A stretch of DNA of 64,000 nt, from positions 248,001-312,000 of the forward strand of contig JAWKZQ010000001.1 of the NCBI GenBank assembly GCA_041395865.1. Direction: 5' to 3'. Positions 52,961 to 61,632 of the stretch are shown piece after piece. The DNA comes from IMCC2047 sp041395865. GTDB taxonomy: Bacteria; Pseudomonadota; Gammaproteobacteria; Pseudomonadales; IMCC2047. The notes beneath the pieces were generated by a model. It saw nothing but the letters and a program-made list of their open reading frames with translations. It was not told where the DNA came from and made no database searches. How positions within the stretch are numbered: the stretch's first letter is position 1; each line of letters starts with the position of its first letter. A program made the position numbers and the translations under genes.

Positions 52961-54070
52961 ATGAAATTCGTCATTTCGAGGGAAGACCTGATTAAACCCC
53001 TGACCCTGGTTGCGGGTGTGGTTGAACGCCGCCAGACTTTGCCTGTGTTATCCAATATTTTGATTGTTGTGGATGGAAATCAGTTATCGCTCACAGGTAC
53101 TGATCTTGAGGTTGAGATGGTGGGGCGCGTGGTGCTGACTGAGCCAGCGGAATCCGGTGAAATCACAGTGCCGGCACGTAAGTTGATGGATATTTGTAAA
53201 ACATTGCCGGACGACGCCCAAATCAGCATGCAGCTTGAAGATGAAAAAATAGTGCTCAAGTCGGGTCGCAGCCGCTTTTCATTGACGACCTTGCCCGCCA
53301 CTGATTTCCCTAATGTTGAAGAAAGCCCGCAGAATCTCGACTTTGTGGTTCAGCAGTGCCAGTTGAAGCACTTGATTGAGCGTACCAGTATTGCAATGGC
53401 GCAACAGGATGTACGTTATTACCTGAATGGTATGATGTTTGAAATACAGAGCGGTCGTTTGCGAGCGGTTGCTACCGACGGGCATCGTCTGGCGATGAGT
53501 GAAACGCCCGCGGATGTCTCCATTGATGAGTTACGTCAGGTCATTATTCCAAGAAAAGGCGTGTTGGAGCTGAATCGACTGTTTTCAGGAGATAGTGATG
53601 AAGAGGTTAGGGTGGTGATGAGCTCTAATCATATTCGGACCACAACGGACAATTTCACTTTTACCTCGAAACTGATTGATGGCAAGTTTCCTGACTATCA
53701 ACAGGTGATTCCTAAAAACAATAAGCAGGAAATGCTGGTGGAGCGTGAGCTCCTGAGACAGGTTTTAAGTCGTACTGCGATTTTGTCGAATGAGAAATAC
53801 CGTGGTGTGCGCCTTATCGTGGATAACGATTTGTTGCAGGTGTTTGCCAACAACCCTGAGCAGGAAGAGGCCGAGGAGTCGTTGCCAGTTAAATACGAGG
53901 GTGATCCTCTGGAGATTGGTTTCAATGTCAGTTACCTGCTCGATGTCTTGTCGGTCATCGCCAGTACCAATATCCGCGTCTCCTTTGCCGATGCAAACAG
54001 CAGTATTCTGATTGAGGAAATTGCTGAGCATCCCGATTCCATTTATGTTGTGATGCCGATGCGGCTTTAA
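52961..54070 (+). CDS. dnaN: DNA polymerase III sliding clamp (beta subunit)
   Basis: The 369 residues make the three clamp domains, beginning MKFVISREDLIKPLTLVAGVVERRQTLPVLSNIL and ending IYVVMPMRL, the peptide-pocket C-terminus. Other conserved stretches are VRYYLNGMMFEI and ATDGHRLA. It is intact and lies in the dnaA-dnaN-recF-gyrB order. Two hairpins with T-runs follow the stop. Confidence 0.97.
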   Translation: MKFVISREDLIKPLTLVAGVVERRQTLPVLSNILIVVDGNQLSLTGTDLEVEMVGRVVLTEPAESGEITVPARKLMDICKTLPDDAQISMQLEDEKIVLKSGRSRFSLTTLPATDFPNVEESPQNLDFVVQQCQLKHLIERTSIAMAQQDVRYYLNGMMFEIQSGRLRAVATDGHRLAMSETPADVSIDELRQVIIPRKGVLELNRLFSGDSDEEVRVVMSSNHIRTTTDNFTFTSKLIDGKFPDYQQVIPKNNKQEMLVERELLRQVLSRTAILSNEKYRGVRLIVDNDLLQVFANNPEQEEAEESLPVKYEGDPLEIGFNVSYLLDVLSVIASTNIRVSFADANSSILIEEIAEHPDSIYVVMPMRL

Positions 54071-54097
54071 CAGTTTTGGTTTCTGTTAAAGATTTTT
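54065..54097 (+). terminator. Intrinsic terminator at the dnaN stop
   Basis: CTTTAACAG (54065-54073) pairs with CTGTTAAAG (54083-54091), followed by ATTTTT. The stem overlaps the dnaN stop codon. Confidence 0.6.
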
Positions 54098-54105
54098 GAT
54101 ATGAG

Positions 54106-54141
54106 CAGGGGTTTCTTCTAAAGGGAGAAGCCCCTGTTTTT
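54106..54141 (+). terminator. Second tandem terminator between dnaN and recF
   Basis: CAGGGGTTTCTTC (54106-54118) pairs with GGAGAAGCCCCTG (54124-54136) with two G-T pairs, and five T follow. Only 15 bases separate it from the recF start. Confidence 0.7.
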
Positions 54142-54156
54142 GTTTCTGACACTTAT

Positions 54157-55254
54157 ATGTCTATTTCCAGGCTTGTCGTTAATCAGCTCCGTAATATTGA
54201 TCAGATGGAGTTGTACCCTTCCCCGCAGGTTAACCTGATTGTCGGTGCTAATGGTTCTGGTAAAACCAGCTTGCTAGAAGCGATTTATTTGCTTGGCAGG
54301 GCCCGTTCCTTTAAGACGCAAAAGCAGCGATCATTCATCCAATATGGGCAGGAAGAGGCTGTTATTTTTGGTGAAATAAGACCTCTCGAAAATACGAGCG
54401 TTATCAATGCGGGTGTAAAGAAATCTATTGATGGGGGGCAAGCGATAAAGGTTTCAGGTACGACTTTGACCTCAGCCGCGCCTTTACTGGAGTTGTTACC
54501 TGTACAGCTTATTGAGCCGGATACCTTTACCGTACTCTCTGGCGGACCTTCGATACGAAGGCAGTTTATCGACTGGGGTGTGTTCCACGTGGAACATAGT
54601 TTTTACCCATTATGGCAGCAGTTAAATCGTTCTCTAAAACAGCGCAATAACTTGCTCAGACGTGGTAAAATCGACTGTTCGGTTCTTGCAGTTTGGGACC
54701 GTGAGTTTGTTGAAAAGGCTCAGGCAATCAGCGGGTTACGACAAAACTATGTCGAACAGCTAATGCCTGTCTTCCAGGATATGATGGCAAAACTGTCGTC
54801 AGATATTGGGGATGTCGAGTTAAGCTTCTATCAAGGATGGAAGGCTGGTGTAGAGCTGGCCACCGTTTTAGACGAGCAGCACGAGATAGATTGTAAGAGG
54901 GGTTTTACCCACTCAGGGCCTCAGCGGGCGGATTTGAGAGTTAAGCACCTTCGCCAAATGGCTGGGGAAGTGTTATCCCGCGGGCAACAAAAGTTGGTTA
55001 TTTGTGCGCTGAAGATTGCGCAGGGCTATTTATTTTCTAGGGAAACGGGTAGAGCCTGTATTTATTTGTTGGACGATCTTGCGGCGGAACTTGATATCGA
55101 ACACCGCAACCGGCTATGTGGGTTGCTTGCGACATTAAATTGTCAGTTGTTTGTAACCAGTATTAACCAGGAAACGTTTGCCTCCAACTGGAAAGGCATG
55201 GATGTAAAAGTGTTTCACGTGGAACAAGGCGCGTTAGTTGAAAGCAGTGCGTAA
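54157..55254 (+). CDS. recF: DNA replication and repair protein RecF
   Basis: An SMC-like ATPase that loads RecA at gaps. The 365 residues have Walker A GANGSGKT at residues 30-37, the family segment DWGVFHVEHSFYPLWQQLNRSLKQRN, the signature LSRGQQKLVICALKIAQG and Walker B CIYLLDDLAAELD. The codons for VFHVEH (about residues 142-147) and VFHVEQ (about 352-357) form two parS sites, so the protein sequence is also constrained by chromosome segregation. Confidence 0.96.
   Translation: MSISRLVVNQLRNIDQMELYPSPQVNLIVGANGSGKTSLLEAIYLLGRARSFKTQKQRSFIQYGQEEAVIFGEIRPLENTSVINAGVKKSIDGGQAIKVSGTTLTSAAPLLELLPVQLIEPDTFTVLSGGPSIRRQFIDWGVFHVEHSFYPLWQQLNRSLKQRNNLLRRGKIDCSVLAVWDREFVEKAQAISGLRQNYVEQLMPVFQDMMAKLSSDIGDVELSFYQGWKAGVELATVLDEQHEIDCKRGFTHSGPQRADLRVKHLRQMAGEVLSRGQQKLVICALKIAQGYLFSRETGRACIYLLDDLAAELDIEHRNRLCGLLATLNCQLFVTSINQETFASNWKGMDVKVFHVEQGALVESSA
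54581..54596. promoter_or_regulatory. parS: parS site 1 (perfect palindrome)
   Basis: TGTTCCACGTGGAACA is a perfect 16-base palindrome that matches the bacterial parS consensus TGTTYCACGTGRAACA. It is embedded in recF and is the expected binding site for ParB encoded at 42226-43095. Confidence 0.85.
55211..55226. promoter_or_regulatory. parS: parS site 2
   Basis: TGTTTCACGTGGAACA fits the degenerate parS consensus, with one non-palindromic position. It lies near the 3' end of recF, 630 bases from site 1. Confidence 0.8.
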
Positions 55255-55302
55255 AATAACAGCTGAATTCCGGTTCTATTAATTTGAGGTTGGAAAGAGA
55301 AA

Positions 55303-57717
55303 ATGAGCGAACAACAGGATTCATACGACTCATCGAGTATTAAGGTACTTAAGGGGCTGGATGCGGTTCGTAAACGCCCGGGTATGTATATTGGCGATAC
55401 CGATGATGGAACGGGATTGCACCATATGGTGTTTGAACTTGTCGATAACTCTATTGACGAGGCGCTGGCGGGTTACTGTGATGAGATTACGGTGACCATT
55501 CACCCTGATGAATCTATTACCGTTGCGGATAATGGTCGTGGAATACCCGTAGATATTCACGAGGAAGAGGGTGTTTCTGCGGCGGAAGTCATTATGACCG
55601 TGTTGCACGCAGGCGGGAAGTTTGACGATAACAGCTACAAGGTTTCAGGTGGGTTACACGGTGTAGGGGTTTCAGTGGTGAATGCCCTGTCCAGTGAGTT
55701 GCACCTCACAATTCGCCGCCAGGGCAAGGTTTATGAGCAAAGCTATACACATGGCGTACCGGATGCACCGCTAAAGGAAATTGGTGAAACTGAAAGCTCA
55801 GGCACTGAAGTTCGTTTTACGGCCTCGCCGAATACTTTCCATAATATTCACTATCACTTTGATCAATTGGCCAAACGTTTGCGAGAGCTTTCGTTCCTGA
55901 TCTCTGGTGTTGGGATTGTGCTGAAGGATGAGCGTTCAGGCGATAGTGAAATTTTCCGCTACGAAGGTGGATTGAGCGCTTTTGTCGAATACCTGAACCA
56001 GAACAAAAAACCCGTTAATAAGATTTTCCACTTCAATAAAGAGCGTGAAGATGGCATCTCCGTGAGGTTGCGCACTGCAGTGGAACGATGCTTACCAGGA
56101 GGCTGTTTTCCTGCTTTACCAACAACGTTCCGCAGCGGGATGGCGGTACTCATGGCAGGATTTCGCGGCTCCTGACGCTCGTTGAATAACTACATTGAAA
56201 AGGAAAACATGCTTAAGAAGGCCAAGGTTAATACCTCGGGCGATGATGCCCGCGAAGGCCTGACAGCTATTATCTCTGTGAAGGTTCCGGATCCAAAGTT
56301 TTCTTCACAGACCAAGGATAAACTGGTTTCTTCCGAGGTTAAATCCGCCGTTGAGCAGGAAATGAACACAGCTTTTGGTGAGTATCTGCTGGAGAACCCA
56401 CAGGAAGCCAAGATGGTCGTTCAAAAAATGATTGATGCGGCTCGAGCCCGCGATGCAGCCCGTAAAGCCAGGGAAATGACGCGTCGTAAAGGGGCATTGG
56501 ATATCGCCGGTTTACCCGGAAAGCTTGCCGACTGCCAGGAGAAAGATCCTGCGCTTTCTGAACTGTACCTGGTGGAGGGTGATTCGGCCGGTGGTTCAGC
56601 GAAGCAAGGTCGGGATCGTAAGACCCAGGCAATTCTGCCGTTGAAGGGTAAAATCCTCAATGTTGAAAAGGCGCGTTACGATAAAATGCTGTCTTCCGCA
56701 GAGGTTGGAACCCTAATTACAGCGCTCGGTTGCGGGATTGGTCGCGAAGAGTTCGATCCGGATAAATTGCGTTATCACAACATCATTATCATGACGGATG
56801 CGGATGTGGACGGTTCTCATATTCGTACGCTGTTGCTGACTTTCTTTTTCCGTCAAATGAGCGAGCTGGTGGAAAGAGGTCATGTTTATATTGCCCAGCC
56901 ACCGCTGTATAAGGTTAAGAAGGGCAAGCAGGAACAATACATCAAGGATGATGAAAGGCTGGAAGAGTATATGGTGCAGGTTGCGTTGCAAAATGCAGCG
57001 CTGTTTGTAAATGAGAACGCACCCGCCTTGAGCGGAGCCGGTCTGGAAGCCCTGGTTTATGAATACCAGAAGATAACTTCCACCATTAACCGGTTGTCAC
57101 GTGTTTACCCAAGCCTGGTGTTGGATCGTATGATCTATATGCCTCCTGTCGAAGAGGCTGATCTTAAAAACCAAAGCTTGATGCAGGGCTGGGTTGATCA
57201 GTTATCGCAAGCGATGGCTGATGAAGAAACCGTAGCTGAGTATCGAATTAGCCTTGTTGAGGATAGCGAGCGCCAGCTTTATTTACCCTATGTGAGCATG
57301 GTTCAACATGATATTGAAACCGACTACTCATTCAGCCATGAATTCTTTATTTCGGCTGAGTATGCAAGCATCAAGGCTTTAGGGAAGGAGCTACAGGGCT
57401 TGATTGGAGAAGATGCTTATATCCAGCGTGGTGAACGCAAGCAAGCAGTAAAAGAGTTCAAGTATGCGCTGGAGTGGCTGATTAGCGAAGCTAAACGAGG
57501 TTACAACATTCAGCGCTATAAGGGGCTGGGTGAGATGAATCCGGAGCAGCTGTGGGAAACCACCATGGATCCGGAGAACCGCCGTATGCTGCAGGTGACC
57601 ATTGAGGATGCGATCGCTGCCGATCAGATCTTTACAACCCTGATGGGTGATGAGGTTGAGCCACGGCGAGACTTTATCGAGAAGAACGCGTTGTCAGTGG
57701 CAAACCTAGACTTCTAG
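55303..57717 (+). CDS. gyrB: DNA gyrase subunit B, broken by an indel cluster
   Basis: The ATPase subunit of gyrase. The ATPase domain is normal to about residue 254 (MSEQQDSYDSSSIKVLKGLDAVRKRPGMYIGD, VDNSIDEALAGYCDEI, GGLHGVGVSVVNALS), ending at NKIFHFNKEREDGISV. From 56064 to 56181 the frame changes repeatedly, giving nonsense and a TGA at 56173-56175; then normal sequence resumes in the original frame (NNYIEKENMLKKAKVNTSGDD) to the end, with EGDSAGG, DADVDGSHIRTLLLTFFFRQM and the C-terminal IEKNALSVANLDF. Other frames in the gap spell the expected residues (QWNDAYQEAVF, CFTNNVPQRDGGTH). Without the indels the protein is about 805 residues. Because gyrB is essential, a consensus error is more likely than a real lesion. 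As written, two ORFs result: 55303-56175 and 56182-57717. Confidence 0.9.
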
Positions 57718-57747
57718 TTGTTGTATTTCAGATTTTATTTAAACGAG

Positions 57748-57779
57748 TAAAAAAGGGAGGCATTTGCCTCCCTTTTTTT
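57748..57779 (+). terminator. Intrinsic terminator of gyrB
   Basis: AAAAAGGGAGGC pairs with GCCTCCCTTTTT around ATTT, with seven T. It ends the dnaA-gyrB series. The next 96 bases before gmhB hold nothing recognisable. Confidence 0.88.
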
Positions 57780-57876
57780 GAGTTCAAGTATTACTTACAG
57801 AGCCAATATCATAATGGCCGTTTTAAAGATGTGGAGGCTGTTCGCTGGCGTGCGCCGCACAACCGGTTAGTGAGCG

Positions 57877-58437
57877 CTAACTATTGTTAAGCAAAGCGTC
57901 AACAAAGCTTTTAAGGTCGTCAAACACCGGTGTTTCATGGCTGATCTTACCGCTGGCAAGGGTACGTTCGCCTTTCCCGGTTCTTACCAGCACGGGTCGA
58001 CAGCCAAGTGCTTCGCCGGCAACCAGATCACGCAGGGAATCACCTACAATTGGCACGCCAGCGGGATTGATCTTTAGGGTATCCGCAATTTGCTGGATGA
58101 GTCCGGGCAAGGGTTTGCGGCAGTCGCAGCCGTCGTCGGGACCATGAGGGCAAAAGAATATCCCGGCCAGTTTTCCGCCCGCTTCGTCGATCAGCTGATT
58201 CATTTTGGCATGAATCAGCTGCAGTGTTGCTTCGCTGTAGAGGCCACGTGCGATACCGGATTGGTTGGTCGCTACCACCACTTTGATGCCCGCCTGGTGG
58301 AGGCGGGCAATGGCTTCAATGCTACCTTCTATCGGTTGCCATTCCTCGGGTGACTTGATGTAGTGGTCCGAGTCGTGATTAATGACACCGTCACGATCAA
58401 GAATGATGAGGTCAGTGCGCGGAGTACTCAGGGCCAT
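57877..58437 (-). CDS. gmhB: D-glycero-beta-D-manno-heptose-1,7-bisphosphate 7-phosphatase
   Basis: A HAD phosphatase of the LPS heptose pathway. The 186 residues show LDRDGVIN with Asp14 and Asp16, VVATNQSGIARGLY, the zinc loop CPHGPDDGCDCRKP and GDSLRDL. It lies three bases after the glyS stop, an arrangement common in pseudomonads; it may instead act as a histidinol-phosphatase-like enzyme, but the zinc loop favours GmhB. Confidence 0.92.
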   Translation of the reverse strand: MALSTPRTDLIILDRDGVINHDSDHYIKSPEEWQPIEGSIEAIARLHQAGIKVVVATNQSGIARGLYSEATLQLIHAKMNQLIDEAGGKLAGIFFCPHGPDDGCDCRKPLPGLIQQIADTLKINPAGVPIVGDSLRDLVAGEALGCRPVLVRTGKGERTLASGKISHETPVFDDLKSFVDALLNNS

Positions 58438-58440
58438 TTT

Positions 58441-60513
58441 TTAGTTCTGCAGCAGAGAAATATCGGCGACTTCCAGGAATAAACCACGTAGCTGACTCAG
58501 CAGTGCCAGACGATTATTGCGAACCGCTTCGTCATCGGTCATGACCATGACATTGTCGAAGAAAGCATCGACGGCGGGTCTCAGTTCGGCGAGGTTTTCC
58601 AGTGTTGCGCTGTAGTCTGACTTAGCCAATAACGGGGCGATGGATTCAGCTTTGTTGGCAACCATTTCAGCGAGCGCCTGCTCTGGGCCGGATTCCAGTA
58701 AATCGTGGCTTACTTCAAATGTATTACCCGTTACACCCTGTTTGGCAAGTATGTTGGAGACGCGTTTATTGGCGGCTGAGAGGGCTTCTGCGTCCTCTAG
58801 AGCGGCGAAGCGGCTAACGGCATGGATACGCTGCTGGAAGTCCAATGGACGGGAAGGGCGGCGTGCCTGAACGGCAAGAAAAACGTTCGCAGGGATGTTC
58901 TCATCCTGGAACCAGGCGCGAAAACGCTGTAGAACAAAGTCAAAAACCTGGTTGGCCGTATCCGGCTTGGCTTCCACTTTCTGCTCAGACAGGGCCAGCT
59001 CAATACAGTCCAGCAGGTCGAGGTCGAGTTGCTTTTCAACCATGATACGCAGGATGCCCAGAGCGGCTCTGCGCAGGGCGAAGGGATCCTTGTCGCCGGT
59101 AGGGGGCTGGTCAATGGCAAACAAGCCGCATAAGGTATCCAGCTTGTCAGCGAGTGATACCGCGCAGCCCGTCAGGCTGTCAGGCAGCTGGTCACCGGAG
59201 AAGCGAGGTAAGTATTGCTCAAAGACCGCCTGTGCAACCACATCGGCTTCGCCATCGTTACGGGCGTAGTCAGCGCCAATGGTGCCCTGTAATTCAGGGA
59301 ATTCCTTGACCATGCTGGTCAGCAGATCGGCCTTGCTGAGCAAACCGGCGCGCTGGGCTGTTTCCGGGTCGCTGCCGATAAGTTGGGCAATACGTCCGGC
59401 TAATCCGGCAATTCGCTCAGCCTTTTCATAAACCGTTCCCAGTTGGCTTTGGAAAACGACTTTTTTCAGGCCCTCAAGGCGGGAAGAGAGTGTGCTTTCG
59501 CGGTCGGTATCGTAGAAGAATGCCGCATCAGAAAGACGGGGCCGAATGACGCGCTCATTCCCGGAAACGATCTGGTTGGGGTCGCTGCTTTCAATATTGC
59601 TCACGGTAATGAAGCAGGGCAGCATTTTGTTGTCGCTGTCCGTTACGTGGAAGTACTTCTGGTGTTCTTTCATGGAGGAAATCAGTGCTTGCTCGGGCAA
59701 GCGCAGGAAGTCTTCATCGAAACGGCCGAGAAGTGCCTGAGGCCATTCCACAAGCGCGGTTACTTCATCAAGCAGGTCGGGGTCGATCACGGCGATTCCG
59801 CCCCTTGCTGTGGCAGCCTGCTCAACCTGTTTCTGAACAAGATCGCGGCGCTTTTCAAAATCAGCCAGGACGTGTCCTTTTTCCGCCAGTGTTTGTTCGT
59901 AATCAGCGGCGTTGCTGATCGTTAAAGCCTGGTTGCAGTGGAAACGGTGGCCGTAAGTGACATCCGAAGCTTTGCAGCCGAGTATTTCGCAGTCGATTAC
60001 CTGATTACCCATCAGCATGGTCAACCAGTGCACAGGACGTACGAATTCAACGCGAGAACTGCCCCAGCGCATCCGCTTGGGAATCGGCAGGTTGCTGAGC
60101 GATTGCTGGGTAATGGCCGGGAGTAAGTCAGCGGTTTTTTTACCAGGTATGATGGAGCGGTAGGCGAGCTTTATACCTTTGCCGGTATCGACCTGCTCCA
60201 GTTTATCGACGCTGGTACCGCATTTGCGGGCGAAACCCTCGGCCGCTTTGCTGGGATTACCTTCAGCGTCAAAGGCTGCACTAACAGGCGGCCCAAACAT
60301 TTCACTGGTCACATCATCCTGCTGTTCCTGGAGTTTATAAACCAGTACAGCAAGGCGGCGTGGTGAGGCGAAAACCTTGACACTCTCATAACCAATGTGC
60401 TCGTTACTCAGGCCTTGCTTAATGCCCTCAAGAAAGGCGTTAGCCAATTTGGTCAGCGCCTTGGGTGGTAGCTCTTCGGTACCAATCTCAACTAAAAAAT
60501 CCTGATGGCTCAT
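58441..60513 (-). CDS. glyS: Glycine--tRNA ligase beta subunit
   Basis: The tRNA-binding half of the alpha2-beta2 glycyl-tRNA synthetase. The 690 residues begin DFLVEIGTEELPPKAL and contain RRLAVLVYKL, RMRWGSSRVEFVRPVHWLTMLMG, the HD-like part near ADKLDTLCGLFAI, and the C-terminal anticodon-binding domain ending with VMVMTDDEAVRNNRLALLSQLRGLFLEVADISLLQ. It lies three bases after glyQ. Confidence 0.96.
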   Translation of the reverse strand: MSHQDFLVEIGTEELPPKALTKLANAFLEGIKQGLSNEHIGYESVKVFASPRRLAVLVYKLQEQQDDVTSEMFGPPVSAAFDAEGNPSKAAEGFARKCGTSVDKLEQVDTGKGIKLAYRSIIPGKKTADLLPAITQQSLSNLPIPKRMRWGSSRVEFVRPVHWLTMLMGNQVIDCEILGCKASDVTYGHRFHCNQALTISNAADYEQTLAEKGHVLADFEKRRDLVQKQVEQAATARGGIAVIDPDLLDEVTALVEWPQALLGRFDEDFLRLPEQALISSMKEHQKYFHVTDSDNKMLPCFITVSNIESSDPNQIVSGNERVIRPRLSDAAFFYDTDRESTLSSRLEGLKKVVFQSQLGTVYEKAERIAGLAGRIAQLIGSDPETAQRAGLLSKADLLTSMVKEFPELQGTIGADYARNDGEADVVAQAVFEQYLPRFSGDQLPDSLTGCAVSLADKLDTLCGLFAIDQPPTGDKDPFALRRAALGILRIMVEKQLDLDLLDCIELALSEQKVEAKPDTANQVFDFVLQRFRAWFQDENIPANVFLAVQARRPSRPLDFQQRIHAVSRFAALEDAEALSAANKRVSNILAKQGVTGNTFEVSHDLLESGPEQALAEMVANKAESIAPLLAKSDYSATLENLAELRPAVDAFFDNVMVMTDDEAVRNNRLALLSQLRGLFLEVADISLLQN

Positions 60514-60516
60514 TTT

Positions 60517-61461
60517 CTATGCTTCTTCCGGTAAGTGAGCGCTTACAAATTCGGCGCGTATTGATTCGTCGGCTAACGGGAATCCTAATGCTTTTCGAGC
60601 ATCAAAGTATTCCTGAGCAACAGCGCGGGCGAGTGTGCGTACCCGCAGGATAAAGCGCTGGCGTTCGGTAACGGAGATAGCCTGACGGGCATCCAGCAGG
60701 TTGAAAGCATGGGATGCTTTGAGTACAAATTCGTAAGCCGGTAAAGGCAGGTTTGCTTCCACAAGTTTTTGGCATTCGCTTTCGCAATAATCGAAGTACT
60801 CAAACAGCTTGTCGACATTGGCGTACTTGAAGTTAAAGGTGGACATCTCCACTTCATTTTGATGAAAAACGTCACCGTAACTTACGGTACCGTTGGGTCC
60901 TTCGGCCCAAATCAGGTCGTAAACGCTGTCGACGCCCTGCAGGTACATGGCGATACGTTCCAGGCCGTAAGTGATTTCCCCGGATACGGGGTAACACTCG
61001 AGCCCTCCTACCTGTTGGAAGTAAGTGAACTGGGTGACTTCCATTCCGTTAAGCCAGACTTCCCAGCCCAAACCCCAGGCGCCAAGGGTTGGAGATTCCC
61101 AATTATCCTCCACAAAACGGATATCGTGGATTTTCGTGTCAATGCCGAGTTTTTCGAGGGAGTTCAGATAAAGTTCCTGAATGTTTTCAGGTGAGGGCTT
61201 GAGCAATACCTGAAACTGGTAGTAGTGCTGCAGTCGGTTTGGGTTTTCACCATAGCGGCCGTCGGTTGGACGACGGCTGGGCTGGACATAAGCCGAGCGC
61301 CAGTTTTCCGGGCCGATAGCGCGTAAAAAAGTCGCGGGATGAAAGGTTCCTGCACCCACTTCCATATCCAGCGGTTGGAGAACTACACAGCCCTGCTCTG
61401 CCCAATAGCTTTGCAGCGTCTGAATTAAACCCTGAAATGTAAGCACCTTGTTTGTAGCCAA
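60517..61461 (-). CDS. glyQ: Glycine--tRNA ligase alpha subunit
   Basis: The catalytic subunit. The 314 residues start with LTFQGLIQTLQSYWAEQGCVVLQPLDMEVGAGTFHPATFLRAIGPENW, typical class II motif sequence, and continue with YVQPSRRPTDGRYGENPNRLQHYYQFQV. It forms an operon with glyS and gmhB. A hairpin (GCGGGC/GCCCGC, 61491-61520) lies in its leader and may influence expression. Confidence 0.97.
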   Translation of the reverse strand: MATNKVLTFQGLIQTLQSYWAEQGCVVLQPLDMEVGAGTFHPATFLRAIGPENWRSAYVQPSRRPTDGRYGENPNRLQHYYQFQVLLKPSPENIQELYLNSLEKLGIDTKIHDIRFVEDNWESPTLGAWGLGWEVWLNGMEVTQFTYFQQVGGLECYPVSGEITYGLERIAMYLQGVDSVYDLIWAEGPNGTVSYGDVFHQNEVEMSTFNFKYANVDKLFEYFDYCESECQKLVEANLPLPAYEFVLKASHAFNLLDARQAISVTERQRFILRVRTLARAVAQEYFDARKALGFPLADESIRAEFVSAHLPEEA

Positions 61462-61561
61462 AATTCCACCTGTCGATTACTGCTGAATTAGCGGGCAGGC
61501 CCTTTGCTGGGTAGCCCGCACAAAGTGCGTAAGTATACACTGAGACAGGATTTTCCTAAAA

Positions 61562-61587
61562 TTTTTACGGGCGAAGAGCCCGAAAAA
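61562..61587 (-). terminator. Weak terminator between trkH and glyQ
   Basis: CGGGC (61568-61572) pairs with GCCCG (61578-61582) around five bases, flanked by T5 and A5, so it could work on either strand. Confidence 0.4.
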
Positions 61588-61632
61588 TACAGGGTTAACC
61601 GGTTATTGGAGACTGAGCGGCAAGCCTGGGCG

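Noticed and set aside
56182..57717. gyrB second half as a separate parE or stand-alone topoisomerase gene
   Set aside because: It continues GyrB residue by residue in the same frame, starts at a TTG with no evident ribosome-binding site, and lacks an ATPase domain.
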